From Rhynchopus euleeides (taxonomy: Eukaryota > Euglenozoa > Diplonemea > Diplonemida > Diplonemidae), in NCBI GenBank assembly GCA_963210315.1, contig OY723238.1:1550001-1614000 (forward strand): a DNA stretch of 64,000 nucleotides, written 5' to 3'. Shown here piece after piece: positions 1 to 10,197 of this stretch. Position numbers and translations under genes: made by a program. The notes beneath the pieces are model-generated. The model was not told where the DNA came from. It worked only from the letters and a program-made list of their open reading frames with translations, and did not search any database. Each line of letters starts with the position of its first letter. Position 1 is the stretch's first letter.

Positions 1-382
1 AGCAAATCCCAAAAAGAAAACGGATGGGGTGAAAAAAAGGCAGACACTGAGACTGGCACTTCCAGCACCCCCCCCTGCCCCCTGCCCCCCTCTGTTGGCT
101 GTCCCTTTTGCTTCTGCGCTCCCCCCTCCTCCCCCTCCCCCGCAGCAACACTCCAACGGCATGAACTAAAATAACAGCTGGAGAGAGAACGCAGGCGAGA
201 GAGAGAGATGAGTCGGCGCGAGATGGAGAGAGATGGCTCTCGCAACACAGGCAGGCCCCGAACCCCCCCCCCCTCCCACCCCACACCCACACCTATCCAT
301 CATCGATTTGGGTGATTGGTTGCGTCACGAGGTGATTTGGCAGCACAGGCACACACCAACACCACTAACACCACCAACCTGC

Positions 383-384
383 AG
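383..384 (+). promoter_or_regulatory. candidate splice-leader or 5' UTR splice acceptor
   Basis: A pyrimidine-rich stretch with a CTAAC branch-point-like motif (365-369) ends in CTGCAG at 379-384, 18 bases before the ATG of the beta-oxidation gene. The same arrangement recurs before most other genes here, so it probably marks the mature mRNA 5' end rather than an isolated match. Cis-splicing of an upstream non-coding exon is the alternative. Confidence 0.45.
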
Positions 385-401
385 AGGTGTAATAAGGCAA
401 G

Positions 402-2762
402 ATGAGGTCGGCGCGGTTTGTCCTGCGTGGGATGCGCCAGGCGCGGTGGCAGTCTACCGCCGCCATCACCGGCAAGGTCCAGACCTTCCTCGGGCAGCAG
501 AAGCTGTTCAAGGAGTACCCGTGTGGCGAGCTCACCGTGATCAACGACTCCAACACCTTCACATGGATTGTCATGGACTCGCAGTCGGGCAGCGCCAACT
601 CCCTCAGCGAGGCGTACATCGCGTCGTGCCGCAAGGCCCTGGACCAGGTTGACGAGCTGGTGAAGAACGGCGAGACCAAGGTGATCCTGCTGACCTCCAA
701 CAAGGACACGTTCTGCGTGGGTGCCGACCTGCCCACGGTGTACCCCTTCGTGCAGGAGGACCGCCCGAAGATCGAGAAGATCCTCGATGAGGGCGCGACC
801 CTGGTGGACCGCCTCCAGAAGTACAACGTCCCCGTGATCGCCGCCGTCAACGGCATGGCCCTCGGGGGAGGTCTGGAGCTGGCCCTCGCCTGCCACCACC
901 GCATCATCTCCGACGCCTCCTCCTGCAAGGTGGGGCTGCCGGAGACGCTTCTGGGGGTGATCCCCGGGATGGGCGGTACCGTGCGCCTGCAGAAGCTGGT
1001 GGGGCTGCAGACCGCCACGCAGATGATCCTGCAGGGGCAGCAGATCAACTCCAAGAGGGCGCGCCGCGCAGGCCTGTGCGAGGCTGAGATCCCTGGTGAG
1101 GATCGCTTCCCGGGTGAGAACCGCTTCCTCAACGGGGCGCGTGCCTTCGCAGGGCGCCTTGTCGACAAGAAGCTGAAGCCCCACAAGGGCAAGCCCGTGA
1201 AGGCATGGCCCCAGGACTCTATCATCAACTCCAGCGTGGTGGGGCGCCGTGTTGTCCAGAACATGTCCCTGAAGACGTTGAACAAGCTGACCAAGGGGAA
1301 GTACATCGGCCAGTACAAGGCTCTGCAGAGTCTGCTGTACGCCGCTGGGCATGACGAGAAGCGTGCACTGCTCCGCGAGAAAGAGATCTTCATCGAGTGC
1401 CTCTTCACCCCCGAGGCGAAGAACCAGATGTCGATCTACTTCCTGGACGACAACTCGAAGAAGCTGTGGGGCGCCATCGGTGTGAAGAAGGAGAACGTGC
1501 CTGAGATCCAGAACCTCGGTGTGATCGGTGCAGGTGTCATGGGGTCTGGCATTGCCCACTGGTTTGCCGCGCGCAAGCTGAACGTCTTCATGAAGGACAT
1601 CGACGAGAAGTACGTCCAGAAGGGGCTTGACTTCGTCAAGAAGGAGTTCCACGGCCAGGCCAAGCGCAAGAAGATGACGAAGGAGGAGGCAGACCGCCGC
1701 ACCAACCTCGTGAAGGGTGGCACCTCTGACGACGGCCTGCGTGGCACGCAGATCATCGTCGAGGCCGCCGTGGAGGTGATGGACCTGAAGATCAAGATGA
1801 TCAAGGACCTCGAGGAGAAGGGTGTGCTGGACGGGAAGACGATCTTCGCCACCAACACCTCGTCGCTGTCGCTCAACGAGATGCAGAAGCACTCCAAGTA
1901 CCCGGAGAACATCGTGGGGATGCACTTCTTCAACCCTGTGGCGAAGATGCCCCTGGTGGAGATCATCACCGGTGACAAGACGTCCAAGGAGGCTGTCGCC
2001 GCTGTCTACAAGCTGACCCTGAAGATCGGGAAGAAGCCCATCATCGTGAAGGACGGCCCCGGCTTCCTGGTGAACCGTGTGCTGGGTGTGTACATGGCAG
2101 AGGCAGGGCGCATGCTGAAGGAGTGCGGCCACCCTGAGAAGATTGACAAGAAGGTGCTGGCGTTCGGGATGCCCATGGGCCCGTTCCGCCTGCTCGATGA
2201 GGTTGGCTTTGACGTTGCCGCGCACGTCGGTCCGGTGCTGCAGAACGGGCTGAACTCTGCCCGCTTCGCCGTCGACACCGAGGGTGGTGCCGTGACGAAG
2301 CTGTCGAACAACGGCTACCTCGGCAAGAAGAACAAGAAGGGATTCTACAAGTACAACGAGAAGGAGAAGGAGACCGGGTTCAACGCGGACATCCTCAACG
2401 CCGTCGGCTTCTCCCCCAACACCCACTTCAACTACGACGAGGTGGTGGACCGCTGCACGCTGCTGATGGTGAACGAGGCCTGCCTGATCATGGAGGAGGG
2501 TCTGGTCAGCGACCCGGAGACCGTCGACCTGGGCATGATCTTCGGCACTGGGTTCGCTCCGTTCCGTGGTGGTCTGCTGTCGTACGCCGACCACGAGGGC
2601 GCTGCCGCGATTGTGAAGCGCATGGAGGACCTGAAGCCGAAGTACGGCGCCTGGTTCGAGCCGTGCGAGACGCTGAAGCGCATGGCGGCCAAGAACGAGC
2701 GCTTCTTCCCCGACAGGCCCTTCATCAAGTACCAGGAGCGCATTGGCTTCCCTAACATCTAA
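402..2762 (+). CDS. HADHA: mitochondrial trifunctional enzyme alpha subunit (enoyl-CoA hydratase / 3-hydroxyacyl-CoA dehydrogenase)
   Basis: A single exon encodes 786 residues, close to the animal alpha subunit (about 760). The N-terminus (MRSARFVLRGMRQARWQST) is Arg-rich and lacks acids, as in a mitochondrial presequence. The crotonase half carries NGMALGGGLELA near residue 150 (oxyanion-hole Gly and catalytic Glu) and GLPETLLGVIPGMGG near 180. The dehydrogenase half opens with the NAD-binding GAGVMGSGIA near residue 376, followed by NTSSLSL, GMHFFNPV (catalytic His near 507) and KDGPGFLVNR. The protein should hydrate long-chain 2-enoyl-CoA and oxidise 3-hydroxyacyl-CoA in the mitochondrial matrix, working with a separate thiolase (beta) subunit that is not in this window. 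A peroxisomal multifunctional enzyme is less likely, because the presequence is mitochondrial and no C-terminal SKL-like signal is present (it ends IGFPNI). The ATG at 402 is chosen because it directly follows the candidate acceptor and begins the presequence. Confidence 0.95.
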   Translation: MRSARFVLRGMRQARWQSTAAITGKVQTFLGQQKLFKEYPCGELTVINDSNTFTWIVMDSQSGSANSLSEAYIASCRKALDQVDELVKNGETKVILLTSNKDTFCVGADLPTVYPFVQEDRPKIEKILDEGATLVDRLQKYNVPVIAAVNGMALGGGLELALACHHRIISDASSCKVGLPETLLGVIPGMGGTVRLQKLVGLQTATQMILQGQQINSKRARRAGLCEAEIPGEDRFPGENRFLNGARAFAGRLVDKKLKPHKGKPVKAWPQDSIINSSVVGRRVVQNMSLKTLNKLTKGKYIGQYKALQSLLYAAGHDEKRALLREKEIFIECLFTPEAKNQMSIYFLDDNSKKLWGAIGVKKENVPEIQNLGVIGAGVMGSGIAHWFAARKLNVFMKDIDEKYVQKGLDFVKKEFHGQAKRKKMTKEEADRRTNLVKGGTSDDGLRGTQIIVEAAVEVMDLKIKMIKDLEEKGVLDGKTIFATNTSSLSLNEMQKHSKYPENIVGMHFFNPVAKMPLVEIITGDKTSKEAVAAVYKLTLKIGKKPIIVKDGPGFLVNRVLGVYMAEAGRMLKECGHPEKIDKKVLAFGMPMGPFRLLDEVGFDVAAHVGPVLQNGLNSARFAVDTEGGAVTKLSNNGYLGKKNKKGFYKYNEKEKETGFNADILNAVGFSPNTHFNYDEVVDRCTLLMVNEACLIMEEGLVSDPETVDLGMIFGTGFAPFRGGLLSYADHEGAAAIVKRMEDLKPKYGAWFEPCETLKRMAAKNERFFPDRPFIKYQERIGFPNI

Positions 2763-5299
2763 GCGCTGTACTGCGTGCTGTGCGCTGCTGCGGAGGGTGC
2801 GTGACGACGAAGCCGGCACATTCCGAACTGGCTAACGGGAGTTCGGGTGCCAAAATAACCTACGCGGCAAACACACAGACCGAATGAGGGGGTGGGGCGA
2901 AACAAACCAAAAACCACAAAACACCCCCTCCCCCCTCCCGCCCCACCCCACCCTCCCTCAATGCATTCCCCCCACCCCCCCCCCCCCCCCTCCCCTATTT
3001 CGAAGTACCAAATACATATTCCGCTTGAGCTGTCTGTGTGTGCGTGTGTGTGCAACTCCTTTCTTCAAAACCCTCCTCCCCCAACCGCAACCGAAACCAT
3101 ATGAACTGAACAACAATTCCGGCGCGACCTGGGGTGTCGGCGACCACGAGCTGATGGCTGGTGACGCTAAGGTAAGGGGAACAGCATCCATGAGTGCCAC
3201 AGAGGCAGGCCTGAGCATTTTGCCACAACACCCCCCTCTCCCCCACATTCTTAATGAAGCTACTGCCAGCTATTCCCGGGGGGGCCTTGAGATCTGTGCC
3301 AAACTGTCTCAGTGTCAGGACAGACTCAAGGGAATGATGGAGGGATCTACATGACCCAAATTGGTGGAAGAATACAGGAACAGGGTGTGCTTCGGCACCA
3401 CCACGAAAAGAATGCTCATGCTGTGGCTGTAGAGGGTGACACCAGAGTCCGCTCGTCGTGTTACCCTTCACTAAACAGAATGAGTAACGGTGTGTAGAGG
3501 GAAGGGGTTTTGTGTGGGGGATCGGGATCTATCGCCGCTTTTCATCATGCCCAGAGAACCGTATGCCAGAGCTACCCAACGCATGGAGGGGGGGGTGGCG
3601 GGAAGCAAAGGCGTATGATTCTTGTGGAGCCACAAAGCGGTGAGCCCATCCCCCGCCCCCCCTCGCCCTCACTCACCCCACCTCGTCATGGCCTCAGACA
3701 GGTCTCCTTCAGTTCATCCCTCCTTTCAACTCAGGGGTGTGTGTGTGGTAATAACATGTCTCTCCCCTGCTAACTGTCTCGGTTGCATCTGCCGTATTTC
3801 TGCAGCTCTCTCCAGACCATCGCTGCGGTTGCATCTCCAGCCGCCGAACAGCAACAAAAAAAAAGCAACAGCAACGAACGGCCCCCCCCACACCCCCACT
3901 CACCCCTCCCCCCAAAGCACTTTTGCAGATTAACTGGGTTGTGGTGAGCTGGTTTGATCTGCCGCATATTCCGAATGTCCCAATAAAAAGAAGAGAATGG
4001 CGGGGTGAGGGAGGGAGGGAGGGAGGGAGGGTGACGGGGTACATTATTATTTGAAGAATCTTCCCCAGTTTTTTTTGGGATGTCAGTTTTTTTAGGACGA
4101 ATTGATCCATGTTTTTTTTTGAAAGTTAGTTTCTCAGCAGCAGGAAAATATATACGCACCCATCTCCCCCCGGTTTGCTTTGAAATGATGGGTGCAGATG
4201 GGAGGTGGGGACAGATTGCGCGAGTTTTGTTGGGGAACACAGCATTTGGAGCCTCTCTCTCTCTCTCTCTCTCATCCTCTTCTTGGGATCTTGCATGTTT
4301 CTCCATTGCTACCCCACCTGCAGTGGGTATTTTCTTCATTTTTTTTGTTCATTTTCTCCTCTTGTTGAGACACGGTCTCGTCCCCACCACCACCCACAGC
4401 ATCTTCGGTGCACTGCCTTTCCGGCGACCCCCGGGGTGTAATATCATATCACAACCCGGCGCCGTGCTCTGTGGTGCAACCCAGCTTGCATTTTCTATTT
4501 TATTTTGTTCCAATTCTACTCTCCGCCCCCTGTCTCAAACCGGGAACTTCTCCCGTACTCCCGCCCCCCTGTTACTCCTCTTTTTTTTAGTCGCTTGTGA
4601 AGGAAGTGGTCTGCGTTATCTGCGCCGCCTTCGACGACAAGAGTATCCCATTGCCCCTACCCACCCCTGCACACACACCACACGTTTTCAAAAAAGGTGA
4701 AGGGTTTAGTGGTGTTGCAGCAGAGTGCGTCAAATTGAGGTGCACAACGTTTGGTGCAGCCTCTGGACTCTGCATGGCATGCAACTACCAACTGGTGCTC
4801 CTAGGCTGTGGCACAAGGCAGCGTTTTGAATTTTTTTTGGGCCCCGCGTGCATGTGTTGTGGGTTTCCCGTTCATCGCTCGCACTGGTCCCAAAACAAAA
4901 GAAATCTCTCTCCTTGTATTTGCCTTGAGTTTCCCTCCCAGCAGCCCCTGCTTGCACCACACCGCCCGTCTTGTGGCCCCTGCTTCCATCTATTTTTTTT
5001 CGTCTTCTGCAAACCTGACCCGCCCCCTGGAGATTCCTGCGCTTGCATGGCCATGCCTATACATTTTTTTGGCCTGTTTTAGGAATCCCGGTGTAAAAAA
5101 ATCATGATATTTTGGCGCACACAGGCCCACGACCTATGCCGACCTGCCAATCGTGCAAAACAAAAGCCTGTGTGTGTTGCGAAATCTGAAGAGTAGGAGA
5201 GCCGAAGGGTGCTTCTCATATCTCGAGAACACTCAAAGAAAAGTAAATACATATTCCGCCGTGAACGAACACATCGGGGTTTTGGGGGGGGGGGGGGGT
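2763..5299. other. intergenic region, no gene seen
   Basis: This 2.5 kb stretch is rich in C and G homopolymers, CT and GT microsatellites and short A/T runs. Its ORFs are short, lack the strong third-position GC bias of the real genes, and resemble no family. A GAGG/GAGGG run lies near 4005-4032 and a (TC)n tract near 4254-4273. It ends in a poly-G run that abuts the foldback element. Confidence 0.5.
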
Positions 5300-5671
5300 T
5301 AGGGGGGGTCAAATGCCACCCTTTTACGTGGACAAACACGATTTTTCAAAAAACCGGCGCAGAGGCCCCAAAGCCCCCGTAAACCCTCCAAACCCCCCCA
5401 GATCGGTCCGGAAACCCATCGAACCCCACTTTTCCATCATTCCGGGCACCTCAGGTGCCCGAATTGGGGTACCTAAATTTTGTGCCACCGTTTGGTACCG
5501 TACAGTGCCACTGTGTGGGAGGTTGGAAAAGAAAATGCCCCAACACACCACATCTGAGGGTTGCAATGCATGTTGCTTGCCAACCACGTCATCCGGTGGG
5601 TGTCAGGCGCTATGTAGGTGGCATTAGCCAGGTCTTCGATGTGTTCTGGCTTGTATATATACCTCCCTGCC
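5300..5671 (+). repeat. left arm of foldback element
   Basis: This arm is the reverse complement of 6089-6450. It contains a smaller palindrome near 5444-5460 (GGGCACCT, one base, AGGTGCCC). Confidence 0.85.
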
Positions 5672-6088
5672 ACCATGCACCGGGAGGCTGCCTGTAGGTA
5701 CGGAACAGTCCAGATGGTCGTGTGATTCCTGTGCAGCAGTGCTCCACAACCGGGATGTGTTGACAACGACTGTTGCAACACGAGCTGTACATTCCGGGAA
5801 CACATGAAGTGCGCTGTCGTGGTACCCATTGTGCCAGAATTGGTAGTTGCTGCGGTCTACTTTGCCTGGCCCAAGAGCACTGGTACTGAACGGTGCAATA
5901 TGCGTGGCGAGGTGAATACAACGGAAGCGCGCAAAGTCAATACAGCTCTCGGATGGCGGGTGGTGGTGCCACTAGTGTGTGACGTTCACTCGAGGATACA
6001 ACGCATCACAATGAATCAGCAACCGTGGACCGAGTACAATACGCTCTCTGTGGCTGGTGTGGGGGACAAAGGCAGTGCCTGTGCCGCA

Positions 6089-6450
6089 GGCAGGGAGGTA
6101 TATATACAAGCCAGAACACATCGAAGACCTGGCTAATGCCACCTACATAGCGCCTGACACCCACCGGATGACGTGGTTGGCAAGCAACATGCATTGCAAC
6201 CCTCAGATGTGGTGTGTTGGGGCATTTTCTTTTCCAACCTCCCACACAGTGGCACTGTACGGTACCAAACGGTGGCACAAAATTTAGGTACCCCAATTCG
6301 GGCACCTGAGGTGCCCGGAATGGTGGAAAAGTGGGGTTCGATGGGTTTCCGGACCGATCTGGGGGGGTTTGGAGGGTTTACGGGGGCTTTGGGGCCTCTG
6401 CGCCGGTTTTTTGAAAAATCGTGTTTGTCACCCCCATTTGACCCCCCCTA
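6089..6450 (-). repeat. right arm of foldback element
   Basis: This arm is the reverse complement of 5300-5671. Its outer end touches the first base of the next transposon (6451), with no bases between them apart from a shared TA. Confidence 0.85.
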
Positions 6451-6465
6451 GGCATACAGTGCAAA

Positions 6466-6557
6466 CGATAATTATTATCGCATACGATAATTATTATCGT
6501 ACTCCCATTATCGTATATTATCGTATACGATAATATACGATAATGGTGCGATAATTT
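6466..6557. repeat. left subterminal ATTATCG/CGATAAT palindrome cluster
   Basis: About ten copies of the 7-mer CGATAAT or its complement lie in both orientations within 90 bases of the left end. In characterised hAT elements such subterminal repeats bind transposase; that role here is inference. Confidence 0.75.
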
Positions 6558-6779
6558 TTTTGAGATTTTCGGAAAACCAGAAATCAGCCCAGAACACATT
6601 GAAAAAGTGGTAAAAGTGGAGCCGGAAGCTGCCATTTTTGCTTCTTTGAATTATTGGTGACGGGGGGCTTCACTCAGAAGTGTAGAATGTCCCTCACAAA
6701 TGGGTGGCAGACACAACACACATAGTGCCATGACATGCGCAGCACTATGTCTGTCTGGGGCATCCTGTCAATGAAGCTG

Positions 6780-6878
6780 GCACCGTTGGAAGAAGTTTCA
6801 GGCACAGGGGGGCGGAGAGGTTACAGGATACTGCCACGCACATCCGTGACACTCATTTGCGTGTGCGCTCTCGACCCG
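6780..6878 (+). repeat. displaced copy of a piece of the transposase coding region
   Basis: This stretch is nearly identical to 8150-8250 inside the transposase gene (shared segments such as CACCGTTGGAAGAAGTTTCA and ATCCGTGACACTCATTTGCG), with small changes that include an altered reading frame. It lies in the 5' untranslated part of the transposon, upstream of the likely start at 6945. Confidence 0.85.
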
Positions 6879-6922
6879 TGTGTCTATCGCTATGTTGTGA
6901 CTGCATCGCCATCACCCTCCAC

Positions 6923-6924
6923 AG
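6923..6924 (+). promoter_or_regulatory. candidate splice acceptor before transposase start
   Basis: CATCACCCTCCACAG ends at 6924, 20 bases before the ATG at 6945. It supports the internal ATG over the upstream one at 6735, which would translate the duplicated fragment. Confidence 0.4.
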
Positions 6925-6944
6925 GAAACACCAGGGATCAAAAA

Positions 6945-9272
6945 ATGTCTCGTCGTCGTAGGATAAAAGACGACACAACAACGGAGGATGACGCAGAGGA
7001 AGATGATGACGGCGATGACGAGGAAGAGGGCAGTGATGAGGACGAGCCGGACCAGAAACGCCGTCGCGTCACGGGGGGGAAGGACAAGAAGCCCTCAGCG
7101 AAAAAGGCGGCCGTGAAAAAGCCACCCCCAAAGAAGCCAGCAGCGAAGAAGCCAGCCCCCAAGAAGACAGCACCAAAGCCCGCGGGAAAATCGGAGAGCG
7201 CGCAGAAACGCCTGGACACGATAAAACTCAGAAAAACGGTGGAGGAAGCCGCAGACGAGGCTGCTGCCAAGAAGAGGATCTCCTTGGTAACAGCCAGGCA
7301 GCGGCTGCAGCAACTGGCGAGGTACGACGCCACAGTTGCTGCGGCCTACACGATCAAGTCGGTGGAGGACCTCCCGTTCGAAACTCGCACCATGCTGCTT
7401 GATGCAAACCCCCCCCGGACATTATCGGACGAAGTCCTGTGGTGCAACCTCTGTAGCATCGTCGTAAAGCATGCTGAATCGACAGTGGCAAAGAAACACG
7501 TGACCGACACGAAGGCGCACCAGACCACATCGAAGGAAGCGCCAGTGCAGGCGGCCCCCTGTGTTTCAACCACGAAGAGCGATCCCACGACCACCGCATC
7601 ATTTCAAAAGGCATGGGCACTTGCCCTTGTGATTGCGGGGATCACGCCTCACCAGGCGTCTATCCTTGCGCTGCCGATGACCACCCCTCTGCCGAAGCCC
7701 CGGACGCTGCTGGGCAAGGCCCCGCTGTTCGTCGCGGAGATCCAGAAGAAGATCCGCGACTGCATCACCGGCCGGCCGGTGGCGTTGGGCGTTGATGGAA
7801 CAGGCCTGCGGCATCTTGGCTTTGCCATCATGTCGGTCGTCGCCTACGTGGGAGGCAGGGGAGTGCTCCTCCTGTCGAAAGTGCGTGGTGACGGCGAGGT
7901 GCACAACGCAGAGGACGTCGGGGATGTGCTTGACGAGGTGCGGGAACTGTACGGCATTACCCGCAGTACAGTTGTCGCTGACTTCGGGTCGGTGAACGTC
8001 AAGGCGTTTGGCGACAAGAAGGAGGAGGGCATCTACTGCCTGGGCCACCACCTCAACGCAGCGTTGAAGCGAGCAGTGCGCCAGTCATACCCCCGGGCGT
8101 ATGCCTTCTGCACGCTGGTGTCGCAGTTCTTCGGGTGCAAGTCGCGCCGGCACCGTTGGAAGAAGTTTCAGGCACAGGGGGCGGAGAGGATGCATGATGC
8201 TGCAACGAACATCCGTGACACTCATTTGCGTGTGCGCACCGCTCTCGACCGCGGAGCGGTGCGTGCGCTCCGCAAGCTTCTCCCATCCGTGAACGTCGCA
8301 GATACCGATGCGGTGGTGCTGGAGCGGGCTGCCGCCTTTGTGGCGGAAACAGACGACACCCACGCCGCCAATGTGGAGGTGTCCAGCCCTCAGCAACCCG
8401 CCTCTACTTCGGACACTCGATGGGCAGCGATGTTCGACCTGACAGTCCACCTGCAGACCCGGTGTGCGATGCTGCTGCAGTTCGTCAGCGTGGAGATGGC
8501 GAGGAAGAAGAAGCCACTCACTCTCAGGCAGCTCTCTGAGCACATCCAGAAGGGAACATGGGAAGAGCACGTCAGCGAGACGGTGGCTGTGGCTGAGATG
8601 GTGGAGCCGGTGCTGTGGCTCGTGCGATGGGTGCAGAACCCGGAAGCCCGTCTGGGGCACATCAAAGTGCGGACTATCACGGAGGAGTACCAGAAGGTGG
8701 TGACGAACACCAGTTATCCTGCTCCTATCCGCACCTTGCTGAAGGATGCCTGGGAGTCTTGGCCGTCGAAGGCGAGGTTCGAGATGGCGCTCATCTTCGA
8801 CCCGGAAACCGTGCTGATGGCTGACTTCGACGACTTCCCCGACATCACAAACCAGCTGGTGTGGGCCGTGGATTTCCATGCCCTTGCTGACGACGAGTGC
8901 TGGGCGGAGTTCACACAGTACCTCAATGCCCCTGCCGAATCCCTGCAGACCGACACCCCGATTGCGTTCTGGCTGGAGAAGGGGAGGAAGCTGTTCCCCA
9001 TCCTGGCGCCACATGTGGTGGCTTGGCTCCGCACGCCTGTGTCGGTCACACAGGTCGACAGTGTGTTTTCGACGGCAGAGTCCCGCAAGTCCAAGCGGGG
9101 GTCGAACATCTCGACGAAGACCTACGCGGATCGTCTGTTCTTGCAGCGGAACGGCGACCTCCTCGGCTACTTCGACAAGAGCAACCGGTTCGCAGAAGCC
9201 CTCGAAAGGGACTATGTCTCTGATGATTCCTCTGAGGAGGACGAATCCGAGACTGAGATGGATATCATTTAG
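6945..9272 (+). CDS. hAT-family transposase
   Basis: The protein has 775 residues from the ATG at 6945. Residues 1-100 are highly charged, an Asp/Glu run followed by Lys/Pro/Ala repeats, and are probably a nuclear-localisation tail. A BED-like zinc finger follows near 166-194 (WCNLC then spaced His). The RNase H-like core shows Asp in GVDGTG near 284 and Asp in VADFGS near 346. The C-terminal hAT dimerisation segment near 675-740 contains FPILAPHVVAWLRT, VDSVFSTAESR and a final RLFLQRNGDLL. It should cut and paste the surrounding element by binding its terminal repeats. The reading frame is uninterrupted, so the copy may be young or active. An in-frame ATG at 6735 would add 70 residues, but that region is a rearranged duplicate of coding sequence, so it was not chosen. 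Confidence 0.88.
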   Translation: MSRRRRIKDDTTTEDDAEEDDDGDDEEEGSDEDEPDQKRRRVTGGKDKKPSAKKAAVKKPPPKKPAAKKPAPKKTAPKPAGKSESAQKRLDTIKLRKTVEEAADEAAAKKRISLVTARQRLQQLARYDATVAAAYTIKSVEDLPFETRTMLLDANPPRTLSDEVLWCNLCSIVVKHAESTVAKKHVTDTKAHQTTSKEAPVQAAPCVSTTKSDPTTTASFQKAWALALVIAGITPHQASILALPMTTPLPKPRTLLGKAPLFVAEIQKKIRDCITGRPVALGVDGTGLRHLGFAIMSVVAYVGGRGVLLLSKVRGDGEVHNAEDVGDVLDEVRELYGITRSTVVADFGSVNVKAFGDKKEEGIYCLGHHLNAALKRAVRQSYPRAYAFCTLVSQFFGCKSRRHRWKKFQAQGAERMHDAATNIRDTHLRVRTALDRGAVRALRKLLPSVNVADTDAVVLERAAAFVAETDDTHAANVEVSSPQQPASTSDTRWAAMFDLTVHLQTRCAMLLQFVSVEMARKKKPLTLRQLSEHIQKGTWEEHVSETVAVAEMVEPVLWLVRWVQNPEARLGHIKVRTITEEYQKVVTNTSYPAPIRTLLKDAWESWPSKARFEMALIFDPETVLMADFDDFPDITNQLVWAVDFHALADDECWAEFTQYLNAPAESLQTDTPIAFWLEKGRKLFPILAPHVVAWLRTPVSVTQVDSVFSTAESRKSKRGSNISTKTYADRLFLQRNGDLLGYFDKSNRFAEALERDYVSDDSSEEDESETEMDII

Positions 9273-9507
9273 AAGGGGGGATGGGGGGGGGGGGGGCGGC
9301 GTGCCAGGTCGTCTGTCCGTGATGTGGTTCCTGTGCTGTTCGGTGGGCGGGTGGGGGGGGGGGATGACGAATTCTGTCTCGATGTCTGATGACATCGAGG
9401 GTGTTGAAGGGACTGGGGGGGGGGGGGGGCGATGAATCCTGATGACGGACGAGTATGTGAAGGAATCTGACGAGGGCAGTGGTGTTCAAGAATAGTGCAA
9501 CCCAGTA

Positions 9508-9757
9508 AGTATCGCATACGATAATCCCATTATCGTATACGACCGGATACGATAATTATTATCGTATGCGATAACATACGATAATGGGATTATCGTATGC
9601 GATAATATACGATAATAATTATCGTATCCGTTCGTATACGATAATGGGATTATCGCATCATACGATAATGGATTATCGTATGCGATAATAAATTATCGTA
9701 TGCGATAATTTTCCGAAAATTATCGTATCTGGTATATGTGCGATAATAATTATCGTT
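9508..9757. repeat. right subterminal ATTATCG/CGATAAT palindrome cluster
   Basis: About twenty copies of CGATAAT/ATTATCG lie in alternating orientation over 250 bases at the right end of the hAT transposon. The cluster mirrors the shorter one on the left. Confidence 0.75.
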
Positions 9758-10197
9758 TGCACTGTATGCCTAGGGGGGGGGTAGGTGAGAGAGACGGACT
9801 GCAGGACAGAACAGATGATAAAATGGTGGATAAAGTGGACAGCCGCCGCTTTGAAGAAGATCAGCGGGATTGATGAAAAAAAAGACATGCATGGGCATTC
9901 GCCGGCATGATTAACACGTGGCCGATCAGAAGACAGGGGGAAGGGGTGGTGGTGGTGGGGATGCTGTCCTGTCCAGAGATGTCTCTCATTCTTTTGGCTG
10001 CTGCATTTTTTTTGGCAGCATTTAAAAAGGGCATCCCCGCCCCCCCACATCCCTGCCCGCTTCTATTGAAGGTTTCAACAAACAAAACGATAAACGGGAA
10101 TCTGCAAAGGCGGGTTGGGTGGTTGGTGGTTGAGGGGAGGCCGCGCAGACAATCACCCGGTAACCCCCCCCCCCCCCAAACCCACCTCCCACCCTTC

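Larger units (their letters stand above)
5300..6450. mobile_element. foldback element with about 370-base inverted arms
   Basis: The left arm (5300-5671) and right arm (6089-6450) are near-perfect reverse complements around a 417-base unique middle. The ends are TAGGGGGGGTC and its complement. The arms differ mainly by a short insertion near 5315-5330. If the terminal TA is a target duplication, the inverted repeat proper starts with a G run. No transposase is encoded, so this is a non-autonomous foldback or long-TIR element. ORFs inside the arms are mirror images of one another and are not genes. Confidence 0.8.
6451..9770 (+). mobile_element. hAT-family DNA transposon, apparently complete
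   Basis: The element is bounded by a 32-base perfect terminal inverted repeat (6451-6482 and 9739-9770) containing CAGTGCAAACGATAAT, a hAT-style CAGTG start. Dense CGATAAT/ATTATCG palindromes lie just inside both ends. It carries one intact hAT transposase gene. If the true end is CAGTG at 6457, the 8-base flanks TAGGCATA and TATGCCTA match at 6 of 8 as a direct repeat and at 8 of 8 as an inverted repeat. The exact boundary is therefore ambiguous between a hAT-type 8-base duplication and a longer inverted repeat. Confidence 0.85.

Noticed and set aside
300..2819. 839-residue open frame on the minus strand opposite the beta-oxidation gene
   Set aside because: It mirrors a strongly GC3-biased real gene. 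Its composition (His/Leu/Arg/Val-rich) is typical of an antisense shadow and no domain is visible.
2884..3354. 156-residue ORF with a Pro-rich start
   Set aside because: It begins in C-homopolymer DNA and resembles nothing; the apparent Pro-rich tract is a product of poly-C.
5313..6451. ORFs within the foldback arms
   Set aside because: Identical peptides occur in both arms on opposite strands, as expected of an inverted repeat. There is no codon bias.
6735..6944. Upstream ATG for the hAT transposase
   Set aside because: The extra 70 residues translate a frame-shifted duplicate of coding DNA, and an acceptor lies between it and the ATG at 6945.
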